DNA of 64,000 nt from CBDAPE01 sp965198325 (GTDB taxonomy: Bacteria > Pseudomonadota > Alphaproteobacteria > UBA828 > JAPUJA01). The DNA lies in assembly GCA_965198325.1 (NCBI GenBank), contig CBDAPE010000016.1:1-64000 (forward strand). The letters run 5' to 3'. Position numbers and translations under genes: made by a program. A model generated the notes under the pieces. It was not told the DNA's origin and did not search any database. It saw only the letters and a list, made by a program, of their open reading frames with translations. Positions 51,734-61,925 of this stretch are shown here, piece after piece (positions within the stretch are counted from its first letter, which is position 1; each line of letters opens with the position of its first letter).

Positions 51734-53032
51734 TCAATTGCCGATGCGGTCGTGCAGATCATACCAGGCCAGCACGGCGGGCAGGGGCCAGGGATTGCCG
51801 GTGTAAAACGCGCGGCTCGGAAAGGCGAGATCGTCGAACGGGCTCGCCTTGCCCGAATTACCGAGAAGTTTCATGGCCGTCCTGTGACCGAGATAGGTCG
51901 CGGGGGTCACGCCGGAGCCGTTGTAGCCGCAGGCGTGGTGTACCCGGCCACGCTTGCCCGTATGGGGCAGATCGTCGAACGTCATGGCGACAAAACCGTG
52001 CCAGGCGTGGGTGACCTTGGTGCTGGCGAGCTCGGGGAAGATGCCAACCATCTTGCAGTGTACCCGCTTTGCACCGTCCCGATCGCCAATCTCCGTATAG
52101 GCCGCCCGGGCACCGAATATCATCGCGGTACTACCGGGCGCCGGACGGTAGTAGTAGAGCATTTTCCGAGAATCCACGATCATATGCCGGCCCGGCAGCA
52201 GACGGCTTATGACCTCGGGTGCCAAGGGCTCGGTGGCGATCACGTAGCTCCCCAGCGGCACGAGCCGGCGACGGACATAGGGGGTGACCGGTTGGGTGTA
52301 GCCGTTGGTCGCGACGATCACGTCGCGCGCCGCCGTGTGTCCCCGGGGCGTGACAAGCGTCACTCCGCCGGTCTCTTCGTCGAGCGTCTCGACGGGGGTG
52401 TGCGAAAGAACACTGACACCCTCGGCCAGAACCCGGTCGAGCAGGCCGGCGTGATAAAGCCCGGGATGGATCCCGCCATGATTCTGCTCGATCCGCCCGC
52501 CGTGATAGGCGTCGGTGTCGATGATCCGGTGCATTTCGGTGCGGGGAACGATCTCGCCCTGATAGCCGATTTCTTTCCGCATGTAATCGAGTTCGCGCGC
52601 CATCGTTTCGTAATGGCTCGGTTTGACGGCTCCCTTGAATTTGCCGACGACTTCGCAAAAGCAGTCGATCTTCTCGCGCTCGATCAGGTCGACGGTATAG
52701 TCGAGGCCATCCATCGCTTCGCGAAACATGTCGATCGCGGCCTCGCGGCCGTATTCGCCGATCAGGCCGCGCAACGAAACCTTGAGCAGATTGCCGATCA
52801 TTCCGCCGTTTCGCGTCGAGCAGCCGTTGCCCGGATCGTCGGCTTCATAGACGACGACGTGGCGGCCGGCACGAGCAAGATCGAGTGCTGCGGACAGCCC
52901 CGTAAAACCGGATCCGATAATCGCGACGTCGCAGCGCTCGGGCTGAGCCGCCTCGGGCATCCGGCGAAGCGGAGCCGCCTCGTGCCAGAAGGGCACGGTC
53001 TTGAAGCCATCGGCGTAGATCGGCGCGGCCAT
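51734..53032 (-). CDS. FAD-dependent oxidoreductase, DadA/PuuB-like amine or amino-acid oxidase
   Basis: A 432-residue DAO-family flavoprotein starting MAAPIYADGFKTVPFWHEAAP at 53032. FAD-binding is at CDVAIIGSGFTGLSAALDLARAGRHVVVYEADDPGNGCSTRNGGMIG. Later features are VIVATNGYTQPVTPYVRRRLVPLGSYVIATEPL and, near the C-terminus, GRVHHACGYNGSGVTPATYLGHRTA. The CSTRNGG and GYNGSGV pattern is typical of gamma-glutamylputrescine oxidase and related enzymes. The product would be an aldehyde plus ammonia. Confidence 0.88.
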   Translation of the reverse strand: MAAPIYADGFKTVPFWHEAAPLRRMPEAAQPERCDVAIIGSGFTGLSAALDLARAGRHVVVYEADDPGNGCSTRNGGMIGNLLKVSLRGLIGEYGREAAIDMFREAMDGLDYTVDLIEREKIDCFCEVVGKFKGAVKPSHYETMARELDYMRKEIGYQGEIVPRTEMHRIIDTDAYHGGRIEQNHGGIHPGLYHAGLLDRVLAEGVSVLSHTPVETLDEETGGVTLVTPRGHTAARDVIVATNGYTQPVTPYVRRRLVPLGSYVIATEPLAPEVISRLLPGRHMIVDSRKMLYYYRPAPGSTAMIFGARAAYTEIGDRDGAKRVHCKMVGIFPELASTKVTHAWHGFVAMTFDDLPHTGKRGRVHHACGYNGSGVTPATYLGHRTAMKLLGNSGKASPFDDLAFPSRAFYTGNPWPLPAVLAWYDLHDRIGN

Positions 53033-53184
53033 CGCAATTCCCCCGAACGACAATCCTTCCGGGCGACCCCGGAGCCGGCTGTCGACTTCCCTATAGCGTT
53101 CGACGAAAAGCCAAGTCAATGAAGGATGTGCGGAGAGGCCCGCGGATGTAGGATGCGGCGGGTTCACTGATTCGAGGAATCGCT

Positions 53185-53943
53185 TTGGGACGGGTACAGG
53201 GCAAGGTCGCGATCGTCACGGGTGGAGCCAGTGGAATCGGCTGCGCGACGGCGCTGCATCTTGCCCAAGAGGGCGCTTGGATAGTCGTGGCCGATCTCGA
53301 CTCGGGTGGCGGCGAGGAGACCGCAGGCGCGGCCGGATGCGAGGCGATATTCCGCCGGCTGGACGTCACGGACGAATCCGGATGGGAGACCCTGATCACG
53401 GATACCCTCGAGACCTACGGCAGGCTCGACGTGCTGGTGAATTGCGCAGGCATCGACACGAGTGCGACAGCTGAAGACTCGACGCTCGACGATTGGCGCC
53501 GGCTGATCGACGTCAATTTGACGGGTACGTTCCTCGGCACCAAGCACGCCATGACAGCAATGCGTAACGCGGACGGCGGCTCGATCGTCAATATCGGCTC
53601 GATTGCGTCCCGGATCGGCTGGCCGACCGTCGCGGCCTATTGTGCGAGCAAGGGTGGCGTCGTGAGTTTCACGAAGGCGGCGGCGCTCGACGGCGCGACA
53701 TTCGGCGTCCGGGTCAATGCGATCCTGCCCGGCTTCATATGGACGCCCATGACGGCCGGCTTCTATGAGAGCAAGTTCGGCGATATGGCCACGGCACAGG
53801 CCGAGCTCGCTAAGCGGCACCCCATCGGGCGGGTCGGCTGGCCGGAGGACGTTGCAAACGGTGTGATCTATCTCGCGTCGGACGAATCGAGCTTTGTGAC
53901 GGGAACCGAGCTTGCAATCGATGGCGGGTTCCTCGCCGAATAG
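53185..53943 (+). CDS. short-chain dehydrogenase/reductase
   Basis: A 252-residue classical SDR: VAIVTGGASGIGCATAL (cofactor), VADLDSGGGEE, LVNCAGIDTSA, catalytic Ser in VNIGSIASRIG, and YCASKGGVVSFTKAAALD with YxxxK. The C-terminal VTGTELAIDGGFLAE is typical of the 3-oxoacyl reductase-like group. An Asp after beta-2 (ADLDS) favours NAD. The start is TTG at 53185. The substrate is unknown. Confidence 0.89.
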   Translation: MGRVQGKVAIVTGGASGIGCATALHLAQEGAWIVVADLDSGGGEETAGAAGCEAIFRRLDVTDESGWETLITDTLETYGRLDVLVNCAGIDTSATAEDSTLDDWRRLIDVNLTGTFLGTKHAMTAMRNADGGSIVNIGSIASRIGWPTVAAYCASKGGVVSFTKAAALDGATFGVRVNAILPGFIWTPMTAGFYESKFGDMATAQAELAKRHPIGRVGWPEDVANGVIYLASDESSFVTGTELAIDGGFLAE

Positions 53944-54438
53944 ACGGAGGCGGAGCAATGGAGCGCTTGATCCCACAGGCCTTGTATGCTTGAGGCCCGC
54001 GCATATTGTCGGACAGGGAAATGTCCATAAAGAAAATACACGCACTGGTTAATTTTGGATTCCTCGCGAGTATTGCAGCAACCGCGTCGAAGGGCGATTA
54101 TTTCGACGGCGGGACCGTCTCCTTGGCTTTGGGCGCCGGCAATCATCGCGGCGGCGAAATTTGACGGCCACCGGATCGCCCGGGAGCGCGAATCCACGGA
54201 TCCACGCCGGGCGAAATCGTTCTTTTTCGAACGCCTGATTTGGAGCCAAAATTCGATGTGGGCAATGAATTGAAAGGATTTGTTAACCAAAAAACGTAAA
54301 TCTCTGAAGTGGAGAGAATAGGCGCAACTTTTTCCTACCGAATCCGCAGCGGTACGGTTGCGCGAAGCGAGCGGGGATGCGGCCGTCGTACGGGAGACGG
54401 ACGGGTGCCGTCGGCAGCGCCCAGAACAGGTTGTCTCG
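53944..54438. other. 495-bp intergenic region before the PAS kinase locus
   Basis: Short open stretches occur on both strands, but none has a ribosome site or family resemblance. The part near 54260-54320 is AT-rich and could carry the kinase promoter. No RNA gene is recognised. Confidence 0.5.
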
Positions 54439-56631
54439 ATGAGTCAGGCAGAACAGGACACTAACGATAGTCCTCGCTCCGTCGAGGAGCTTCAGCAGGC
54501 GCTCGATCGTCTCGACATCTTGATCGAGGCGACCCTCGATGGGATCTACGACTGGAACGTCGAGACTCGCGGCGTCTGGCATTCAGAGCGGCTGACGAAC
54601 CTTCTGGGTTATACCGAAGCGGAGATGCCCGTTGATATCAAGCAATGGGAATCCCTGGTTCACCCCGACGACTTGGCCGGCACACTCGACGCAATGGACG
54701 ATCATTTCGAACGTGGTGTGCCCTATGTGGCCGATTACCGCATGCGGACCAAGGACGGCGGCTATCGCTGGTTCAATGACCAGGGGCATGCAATTCGGAA
54801 CGAGCACGGCAAAGCCGTACGCCTGGTCGGTTCCTTGCACGACATCACCGACCGGGTTGAGGCGCAGGCCCGAAACAGCCGACTGGGACGCATTGGCGAG
54901 AATTCACTGAACGAAATCTATGTGCTGGATGCGGAAACTTTTCGCTTTATCGACGTTAACCGGGCTGCGCGGGCCAACCTTCAATACACCGTGGAAGAAC
55001 TGAAGCAGTTCACCCCCGCCGATTTCGTACCGGACCAGACGCCCGAGACGCTAAAGGAGCTCATGGCTCCTCTGGTTGCCGGCGAAAAGGACGTTGTAGA
55101 TATCAAGAGCGTTCATCGGCGAAAAGATAGCACGACCTATGATGCGACCGTCCGAATTCAATTTAGCGGCGACGAATCACCACCGATCTTCGTCGGGTTC
55201 GTCAGGGATATCACCGAGCACCTTGAATCGGAGGCCCGGACAAGCAGAGTCGGGCGGATTGTTGAAAATTCAGTCAATGAAATTTACCTGTTCGACGCGA
55301 AGACGCCTCGCTTCCGGCAGGTCAATTCCGGCGCGCGGACAAATCTCGGCTACAGCATCAGCGAGTTGGCCGACCTCACACCCCTGGATCTGAAACCCGA
55401 GTTCACCTGGGAGCAGTTTGAGGCGCTTATCGAAGCTTTGCGAACGGGCGAAGAGAGCCAGATCAATTTCGAGACGGTTCACCGTCGCAAGGACGGTACG
55501 ACCTATGACGTCGCCGTCCGTCTTCAGTTGATGGCGCAGGAATCGCCGCCCGTGTTCGTTGCATTTATCGAAGATGTCACCGAACAAAAGAAGTCGGATG
55601 CCGAGCTGGCGATCGTTCACGAGCGGCTCCGAGCGAGCGACAAACTATTCCGGAGCATGACCGCGAACGTGCCGGGCGCGATCTATCGTTCCCTAAGCGA
55701 CGAGAACTGGACCGACGTTTATCTGAGCGACGCCATCGAGGAGATCACCGGCTACCCGGCATCGGATTTCATCGGGGCGAAGGTGCGGACCTTCGACAGC
55801 ATCGTCCATCCCGACGACCTTGAGAACTATATGGACGCCTCGATCAATTGGAGGGACGATCCTTATGTCACCGAGTACCGGATTCTGCACGCCGGCGGCG
55901 AAGTCCGGTGGGTTCAGGACCGCAGCCGGGCGATGTGCAACGATGCTGGAGATCCGATCTGGATCGACGGCGCGATCGTCGATATCACCGCACAAAAGCA
56001 AATCGAACAGTCCCTTGCTGAACGCGACCTGCAGTATCTCAGCATCGTCGCTAACGTTCCCGGCGCCATCTACCGTTGCCTGCCAGATGGGGACTGGACC
56101 GACATTTATATGAGCGACGTGATCGAAGAAATCACCGGTTATCCCGCATCCGATTTTATCGACAACAAGGCTCGGAACCTCAAGAATCTGGTGCATCCGG
56201 ACGATTTAGAGAAGTACCTCGAGCCGCAGCCGCGGGACAAGATGGAGGTCGAGGAATACCGGATCATTCATGCCGACGGCGGCGTTCGCTGGATCCACGA
56301 CCGCAGTCAGATGGTGTGCGACGACTCTGGCGAGCCGGCCTGGATCGACGGCGCGTTGTTCGACATCACACCCCAAAAACGCACCGAAGAGGCGCTCGCG
56401 GAGAGCGAAGCCGAATACCGGAGCATGGTCGCAAACGTCCCGGGCGCAATCTATCGAGGCGCGGTCGACGACGATTGGACGATGGATTTCCTGACCGATG
56501 CGATCGAAGACATCACCGGCTATCGTGCCGCCGATCTCGTTGATAACAAGCTCCGATCCTATGGCAGCCTGATATTGCCTGAGGATTTTTCCCGGCTACA
56601 GGAGCAAATGGGCCCGGCGATTGACACCTGA
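54439..56631 (+). pseudogene. giant PAS histidine kinase, fragment 1 (PAS 1-6)
   Basis: MSQAEQDTNDSPRSVEELQQALDRLDIL starts a 730-residue run of PAS/PAC units. Units 1, 4 and 5 are PAS_3-like with WFND/WVQD/WIHDR ends and LHDITDR, VDITAQK, FDITPQK PAC ends; units 2 and 3 (NEIYVLDAETFRF, NEIYLFDAKTPRF) form a close pair. Unit 6 stops mid-domain at EDFSRLQEQMGPAIDT with TGA 56629-56631. The following DNA resumes in another frame in the linker LTNAQRIARLGSWDWD. The missing half-domain and frame change point to a deletion between PAS repeats. Confidence 0.75.
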
Positions 56632-56654
56632 CCAATGCCCAACGAATTGCCCGT

Positions 56655-59219
56655 TTGGGCAGCTGGGATTGGGACGTCTCGAGCGGCCGTCTGGCCTGGT
56701 CCGACGAGATGTACCGGATCTTCGGGCGCGATTCCGAGAATTTTGCCCGTACCCTCGATGCTTACTACGAGTTTGTTCACCCGGACGACAAGGAGAACTT
56801 GCGACGGATCGTCACGGGCGCGATCGATACCGGTCAGTCGTTTCGGGCCGAATATCGGATCGTCCTGCCGAACGGCGAATCGCGTGTCATCCATGAACAA
56901 AGCGACGTCGCCGAGATGGAAAAGGGCCGGGTGACGCGCATCAGAGGAACCTTACAGGACATCACCGAACGGGTGGCGGCCGAGGAGAAGTTGCGCTGGA
57001 GCGAGGCCAGTCTCGCGAACGCCCAGCGAATCGCCCATATCGGCAACTGGGACTGGAACGTGGAAGCGGATGAGCTTCACTGGTCGGAAGAGATGCACAG
57101 AATTTTCGGGCTCACCCCTGAAACCTTCGATCGCTCGTACGAGGCGTATCAGGACGCGATTCATCCAGACGACCGCGATCGAATTCGTAAGGACGTCGAG
57201 GCGTCGCTCGAGACAGGCGAGCCGTTTGAGACCGATTACCGGCTCGTGTTGCCGGACGGGACGGTCCGCGCCGTCCAAGAGCAGAGCACCGTCGTGGAGC
57301 AAAAGGACGGCAAGATGGTCCGCATGAGCGGGATCGCGCAAGATGTGACGGATCGCAATCAAGCGGAAGAACGTTTGCGTCATAGCGAGGCCAGTCTCGC
57401 GAATGCCCAGCGAATCGCCCATATCGGCAACTGGGATTGGAACTTCGAGACGGGCGAGGCCCATTGGTCTGACGAGGTCTACCGGATATTTGGTCGCGAC
57501 CCAGCTAACTTCGAATGCACCGAAGCGTCGGTCTTTCAAACGGCGCATCCCGATGATCGCGCGCGCGTCCGCGAGACGGCTCAGCACTCGCGCGAGAACT
57601 GCGTCTCCTACGAATTCGACTACCGCATCGTTTTGCCCGATGGAGCCATTCGCATTGTCCACGAACAGAGCAAAATCGTTGAAGAGCGGGACGGCAAACT
57701 GGTCCGGGTGAGTGGAACGGTACAGGACGTTACGGAACGCCGAGAAGCGGAAGAGCGTCTGCGCCGGAGTGAAGCGAACCTTGTCACGACTCAGCGCCTC
57801 GCGGGTCTGGGGAGCTGGGAATGGGACGTCAAGGCAGACCGGATCACCTGTTCCGATCAGGCGGTGCGCATATTCGAGTTTGGTTCGCCTGATAACATTC
57901 GTACGCCTGAGGATTTTCTCGAACACGTCCATCCGGACGAGCGCGAGGTGCTGGGAGCAGCGACGATTAACGTCGCCAAGACCGGCGAGCCGTTTTCAAT
58001 GGAATATCGCCTGCAGCGGGGCGACGGCGAATACCGGATCATCCAAGAGATAACCGAGGTGACCGCCTACGAGGACGGGGTGCCGTCGATCGTGTCGGGC
58101 GCCATGCTGGACATCACGGAACGGGTCGCGGCCGAGGAACGCCTGCGTCAGAGCGAGGCTGGTCTCGCGAACGCGCAGCAGGTTGCCCATATCGGCAGCT
58201 GGGATTGGACCCTGGAAAGCGGCAAAACCCACTGGTCTGAGGAGATCTATCGGATCATGGGGCTTGATCCCGGGACGTTCGAGCCATCGGATTCGAATAT
58301 CAAGGACATGGTCTATCCCGACGATATCTCGGAGCTCGAGGCGCACGAGGCGCAGATCTGCGAGACTCGCGAACCCTACACGTTCGATTATCGAATGATC
58401 CGATCCGACGGAGAAGTCCGCTACGTACAGGAGACTTGTGAAGCGGTCACCGGTGACGATGGGCAGGTCGTGCGCCTGAACGGCACGATTCAGGATATTA
58501 CCGACCGCCGTCTCGCAGAGGCCAATTTGCGTAAGAGCGAGGGCAGTCTCGCGAATGCCCAGCGCATCGCCCATATCGGCAACTGGGATTGGGACGTCGT
58601 TGCGGACGAATGGTATTGGTCGGACGAAATTTATCGCATGGCGGGGCTCGATCCCGAAAGCTACGAGATCGTTATCGAAGAGTTCTATTCCCTTGTGCAC
58701 CCGGATGATCGCGACGTATTGAAACGTGCAGTCGCCCGGGCGATAGAGGAAGGGAAAAGCTACAGTCTCGATTTCAGGGTCGCCCACCCGGACGGCACGC
58801 TCCGAGTTCTCGAGGAGCAGGTCGAGGTCGTAACCGAACCCGACGGCCGGGTGATCCGAATGAGCGGCATCGACCAGGACGTGACCGAGCGGCGCCAGAT
58901 GGAGGAAGAGCTACGCGAAACCCTGGAACGGCTCGATCTGGTTACAAATTCGACGATCGACTGCATCTATGACTGGGACCCCGTCGGCGATACGCTCTGG
59001 CATTCGGTTCGGCTCGAGGACCTGTTGGGTTACAGGATCGACGAGGTGCGCGATCATCCAGGCTCCTGGCTCGCTCGGATTCACCCCGACGATGTGGACG
59101 GCATGACCACGGCGCTCGACGATCATTTGCAGAATCGGACGCCCTTCGAGATGGAATACCGGCTACGTGCAAAGACCGGCGATTACGTCTGGCTCCACGA
59201 CCGTGGCCAAGCGGTCTGA
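56655..59219 (+). pseudogene. giant PAS histidine kinase, fragment 2 (PAS 7-13)
   Basis: An 854-residue stretch of seven PAS/PAC units. Several share the linker SLANAQRIAHIGNWDW, repeated at DNA level near 57006, 57386 and 58540, with a diverged copy near 58150. PAC ends are QDITERVAAEE, QDVTDRNQAEE, QDVTERREAEE, LDITERVAAEE, QDITDRRLAEA and QDVTERRQMEE. The frame is open upstream of 56655 to about 56632, so the ATG there may not be a natural start. It ends with TGA 59217-59219 inside unit 13, after WLHDRGQAV; the same frame continues DDDGNPVRMVGSLHDITERK. Confidence 0.75.
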
Positions 59220-59519
59220 GACGACGACGGCAACCCCGTGCGGATGGTGGGCTCGCTCCATGACATCACGGAGCGCAAATCCGCCGAGGCGGCGCTCCGG
59301 GCGAGCGAGGCGCAGCTGCGGGTCATCACCGATAACGTGCCCCAGCTGATCGGTTATATCGACAAGGACGAACGTTACCGCTTTGCCAACCGGGCGCAGG
59401 AGGAATGGCACGGTCTCTCGAAGGACGAAATCGTGGGCAAAACCATTCGTGAGCTGCTTGGCGAGGACGAGTACAAGGCGATCAAGCCCAAGATCGATCG
59501 TGCGCTACTGGGCGACTGA
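59220..59519 (+). pseudogene. giant PAS histidine kinase, fragment 3 (end of PAS 13, PAS 14)
   Basis: Same frame as fragment 2. It reads DDDGNPVRMVGSLHDITERKSAEAALRASEAQLRVITDNVPQLIGYIDKDERYRFANRAQEEWHGLSKDEIVG ... KPKIDRALLGD and stops at TGA 59517-59519 in the middle of PAS 14. The unit then continues in frame as VDSEDLHYSPLKGECIIHTTRVPHFSDDGEVLGYF. Confidence 0.72.
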
Positions 59520-60212
59520 GTCGACAGCGAGGACCTGCACTATTCGCCGCTCAAGGGTGAGTGCATCATCCATACCACCCGCGTGCCACACTTCTCGGAT
59601 GACGGCGAGGTTCTCGGCTATTTTCTCGTCATCGACGACATCACGGAGCGAAAGAAGGTCGAAAATGCGCTTCGGGAAAGCGCTGCTCAGCTTAAACTCA
59701 TCACGGACAATGTCCCCGCCGTGATCGTCTATGTCGACAAGGACGAGCGCTTCCGCTTCGCGAACAAGGTCCAGGACGACTGGCTCGGCTACGCTTCGCA
59801 ACGCACCCTGGGCAAGACCGTACGCGAGGTCGTCGGAGAGGCGCATTACGCCAAGATCAAGCCGGGAATCGACAGGACCCTGCAGGACGGCGAGGTCATC
59901 GAAGAGGAACAGGAATTCGACCACGAGGAGCATGGCCGGCAAATCAAACGCACGACGCGGGTTCCCCATATCTCCAACGATGGCGAAATTCTGGGATATT
60001 TCGCAGTTATCGAGGATATCACCGAGCGGCGGCGCGCCGATCAGGCGTTGCGGGACAACGAGGCTCAGCTTCGTCTCGTAACCGATAACGTGCCGGCGAT
60101 CATTATCTATGTCGATACCGACCGGATCGTCCGGTTCGCGAACAAGTCCCGGCGCGATTGGTTCGGCGAAACCGTCGAGAAGGTCGCGGCTCTCACGTCA
60201 AGGATATCGTGA
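59520..60212 (+). pseudogene. giant PAS histidine kinase, fragment 4 (end of PAS 14, PAS 15, start of PAS 16)
   Basis: Same frame as fragments 2 and 3: VIDDITERKKVENALRE, then PAS 15 (LKLITDNVPAVIVYVDKDERFRFANKVQDDWLG ... VIEDITERRRADQ), then PAS 16 starting LRLVTDNVPAIIIYVDTDRIVRFANKSRRDWFGETVEKVAA. A one-base loss near 60188 moves the continuation SHVKDIVMSGTYQENL into another frame; the present frame ends at TGA 60210-60212. Confidence 0.72.
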
Positions 60213-61177
60213 TGTCCGGGACTTATCAGGAGAATCTGCCCCTGATCGAGCGGGTGCTCGCAAGCGAGCCAAACTCCGGCGAACATACGGTCGAGCATCC
60301 GAAGCTGGGACGGCGCGTCCTGCACACCACGCGCGTTCCGCATTTTTCGGACGGCGGCGAGGTGTTGGATTATCTCGCGGTGATCGAGGACGTCACCGAC
60401 CGCAAGACCCTTGAAGAGCAGCTCCGCCAGAAGCAGAAAATCGAAGCGGTGGGCCAGCTCGCGGGCGGTATCTCCCACGAGGTCAACAACATGCTGACCC
60501 CGATCGTCGGGTTGACGGAAATCTCGCTTTGCAAGCTACCCGAGAAATCAGACTTGCGACCCAACCTCGAGATGGTGCTTCAGGCAAGCAATCGGGTCGA
60601 GGAGATGGTCAAGCGAATCCTCGCCTTCAGCCGGGCCGATACCGAGGAAACCATCGAATTCGACGTCGGCACGACGGTGGCCGATACGATTCCGCTCCTG
60701 CAGGCGACAATTCCGTCGACGATCCAGCTCGAGGCGACGCTCGATGAGTCGACAGGCATGGTCCACGGCAATCCCACGGCCATTCAGCAGATCCTCATGA
60801 ACTTGGTGACCAACGCTGCGCACGCGATGGAAGGCGAAAGCGAACGCCTCGAGATCGTGCTCGATCGACGTGTGGTCGACAGGGCCGAGGCGGCCCGTAA
60901 TTTGGACCTGCGCGCCGGTCCCTACGCTCGGCTGACGGTGCGTGACACCGGCTGCGGCATGGATCAGGAGGTCGTCCATCGCATCTTCGAGCCATTCTTT
61001 ACGACGCGCGATGTGGGGGCGGGAACCGGTCTTGGCCTGTCCGTCGTGCACGGGATCGTCAAGAAGCATCAAGGTGCGATCGAGGTCGAAAGCAAGGCAG
61101 GCGAAGGGACGACGGTTCGGGTCCAGATCCCACTGCTCGAGCACGCCACGGCCGCGGCACGTCAACCGGCAGAATAG
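60189..61177 (+). pseudogene. giant PAS histidine kinase, fragment 5 (end of PAS 16, kinase core)
   Basis: SHVKDIVMSGTYQENLPLIERVL leads into VIEDVTDRKTLEEQL and the kinase core. The H-box is IEAVGQLAGGISHEVNNMLTPIVG (phospho-acceptor His), N-box QQILMNLVTNAAHAM, G1 VRDTGCGMDQEVV, F-box FEPFFTTRDVGAGTGLGLSVVHGIV with G2, all intact. An ATG at 60212 could start a short cytoplasmic kinase with part of a PAS domain. No membrane segment occurs anywhere in the locus, so the sensor is soluble. Confidence 0.8.
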
Positions 61178-61367
61178 GAGCTGGCCGGAGGCACCGCAAA
61201 CGACCGCCCGAAGCGTCTGTCACGCGTACATCGACGCATGAAGGTCGCAGGAAAAATTATTGTCGTGACTGGAAAATTTCATAATTTGATGTAAACTTTC
61301 ATATAAGCATTCGAATACGAGCGACCGAGACGATTTCGAATGGTCGCCAGGGAAAGTTAGCTCCATC

Positions 61368-61736
61368 ATGGATCGTGTGCTGATCATCGACGACGAAGAG
61401 CTGGTGCGGGTCACCGTGCGCCAGATCCTCGAGAACGCGGGCTACGAGATCTGCGAAGCATCCGACGGACGTCAGGCGCTGGAAGATTACAAGGTGAGCC
61501 GGCCGGATTTGGTGATTACGGACATCATCATGCCCGATAAGGAAGGGATCGAGACGATTATCGAGCTGCGGGCCATGGATCCGGATGCCAAGATCATCGC
61601 CATCTCCGGCGGCGGCAGAATCGGCGCCAACGATTATCTCGAACTGGCCAAGCGGCTGGGTGCAAACCAGGTGATCGCAAAGCCGCTCAACAGCGAAAAA
61701 TTGCTCCAGGCCGTCGAAACCGTCATGGCAGCTTGA
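61368..61736 (+). CDS. single-domain CheY-like response regulator
   Basis: A 122-residue receiver domain without an output domain. The acidic pocket is LIIDDEE, phospho-acceptor Asp is in LVITDIIMPDKEG, Ser is in IIAISGGG and Lys in VIAKPLNSEKLL. It lies 190 bp after the kinase locus and is its probable partner, relaying phosphate to another protein by interaction. Confidence 0.92.
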   Translation: MDRVLIIDDEELVRVTVRQILENAGYEICEASDGRQALEDYKVSRPDLVITDIIMPDKEGIETIIELRAMDPDAKIIAISGGGRIGANDYLELAKRLGANQVIAKPLNSEKLLQAVETVMAA

Positions 61737-61817
61737 GAAGCGCCGTCCCGTGTGTCCGGGCCGCTGGCTCCGGCGTGCTGTCCGAGGACGCAAGCGGTAT
61801 TCGGGTGGGCAATCGAG

Positions 61818-61892
61818 TGGTGCCGGATGTAGGACTCGAACCCACGACCTACTGATTACAAATCAGTTGCTCTACCACTGAGCTAATCCGGC
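61818..61892 (-). tRNA. tRNA-Thr (anticodon TGT)
   Basis: The minus strand folds as a cloverleaf: acceptor GCCGGAT/ATCCGGC, D stem GCTC/GAGC, anticodon stem ACTGA/TCAGT with loop TTTGTAA (anticodon TGT, reading ACA), T stem GTGGG/CCTAC with loop TTCGAGT. The 72-nt body is followed by encoded CCA. Confidence 0.95.
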
Positions 61893-61925
61893 GTCGTTCG
61901 TCGATATCCCTTCGTCGCGGGCGTT

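Noticed and set aside
53868..54290. Minus-strand 140-codon open frame after the SDR gene
   Set aside because: It overlaps the 3' end of the SDR antisense, has no ribosome site and resembles no family.
4871..61177. Stop-codon reassignment or selenocysteine/pyrrolysine recoding as a single explanation for in-frame stops
   Set aside because: TAA, TAG and TGA all occur as interruptions, natural genes use all of them as stops, and frameshifts and deletions accompany them.
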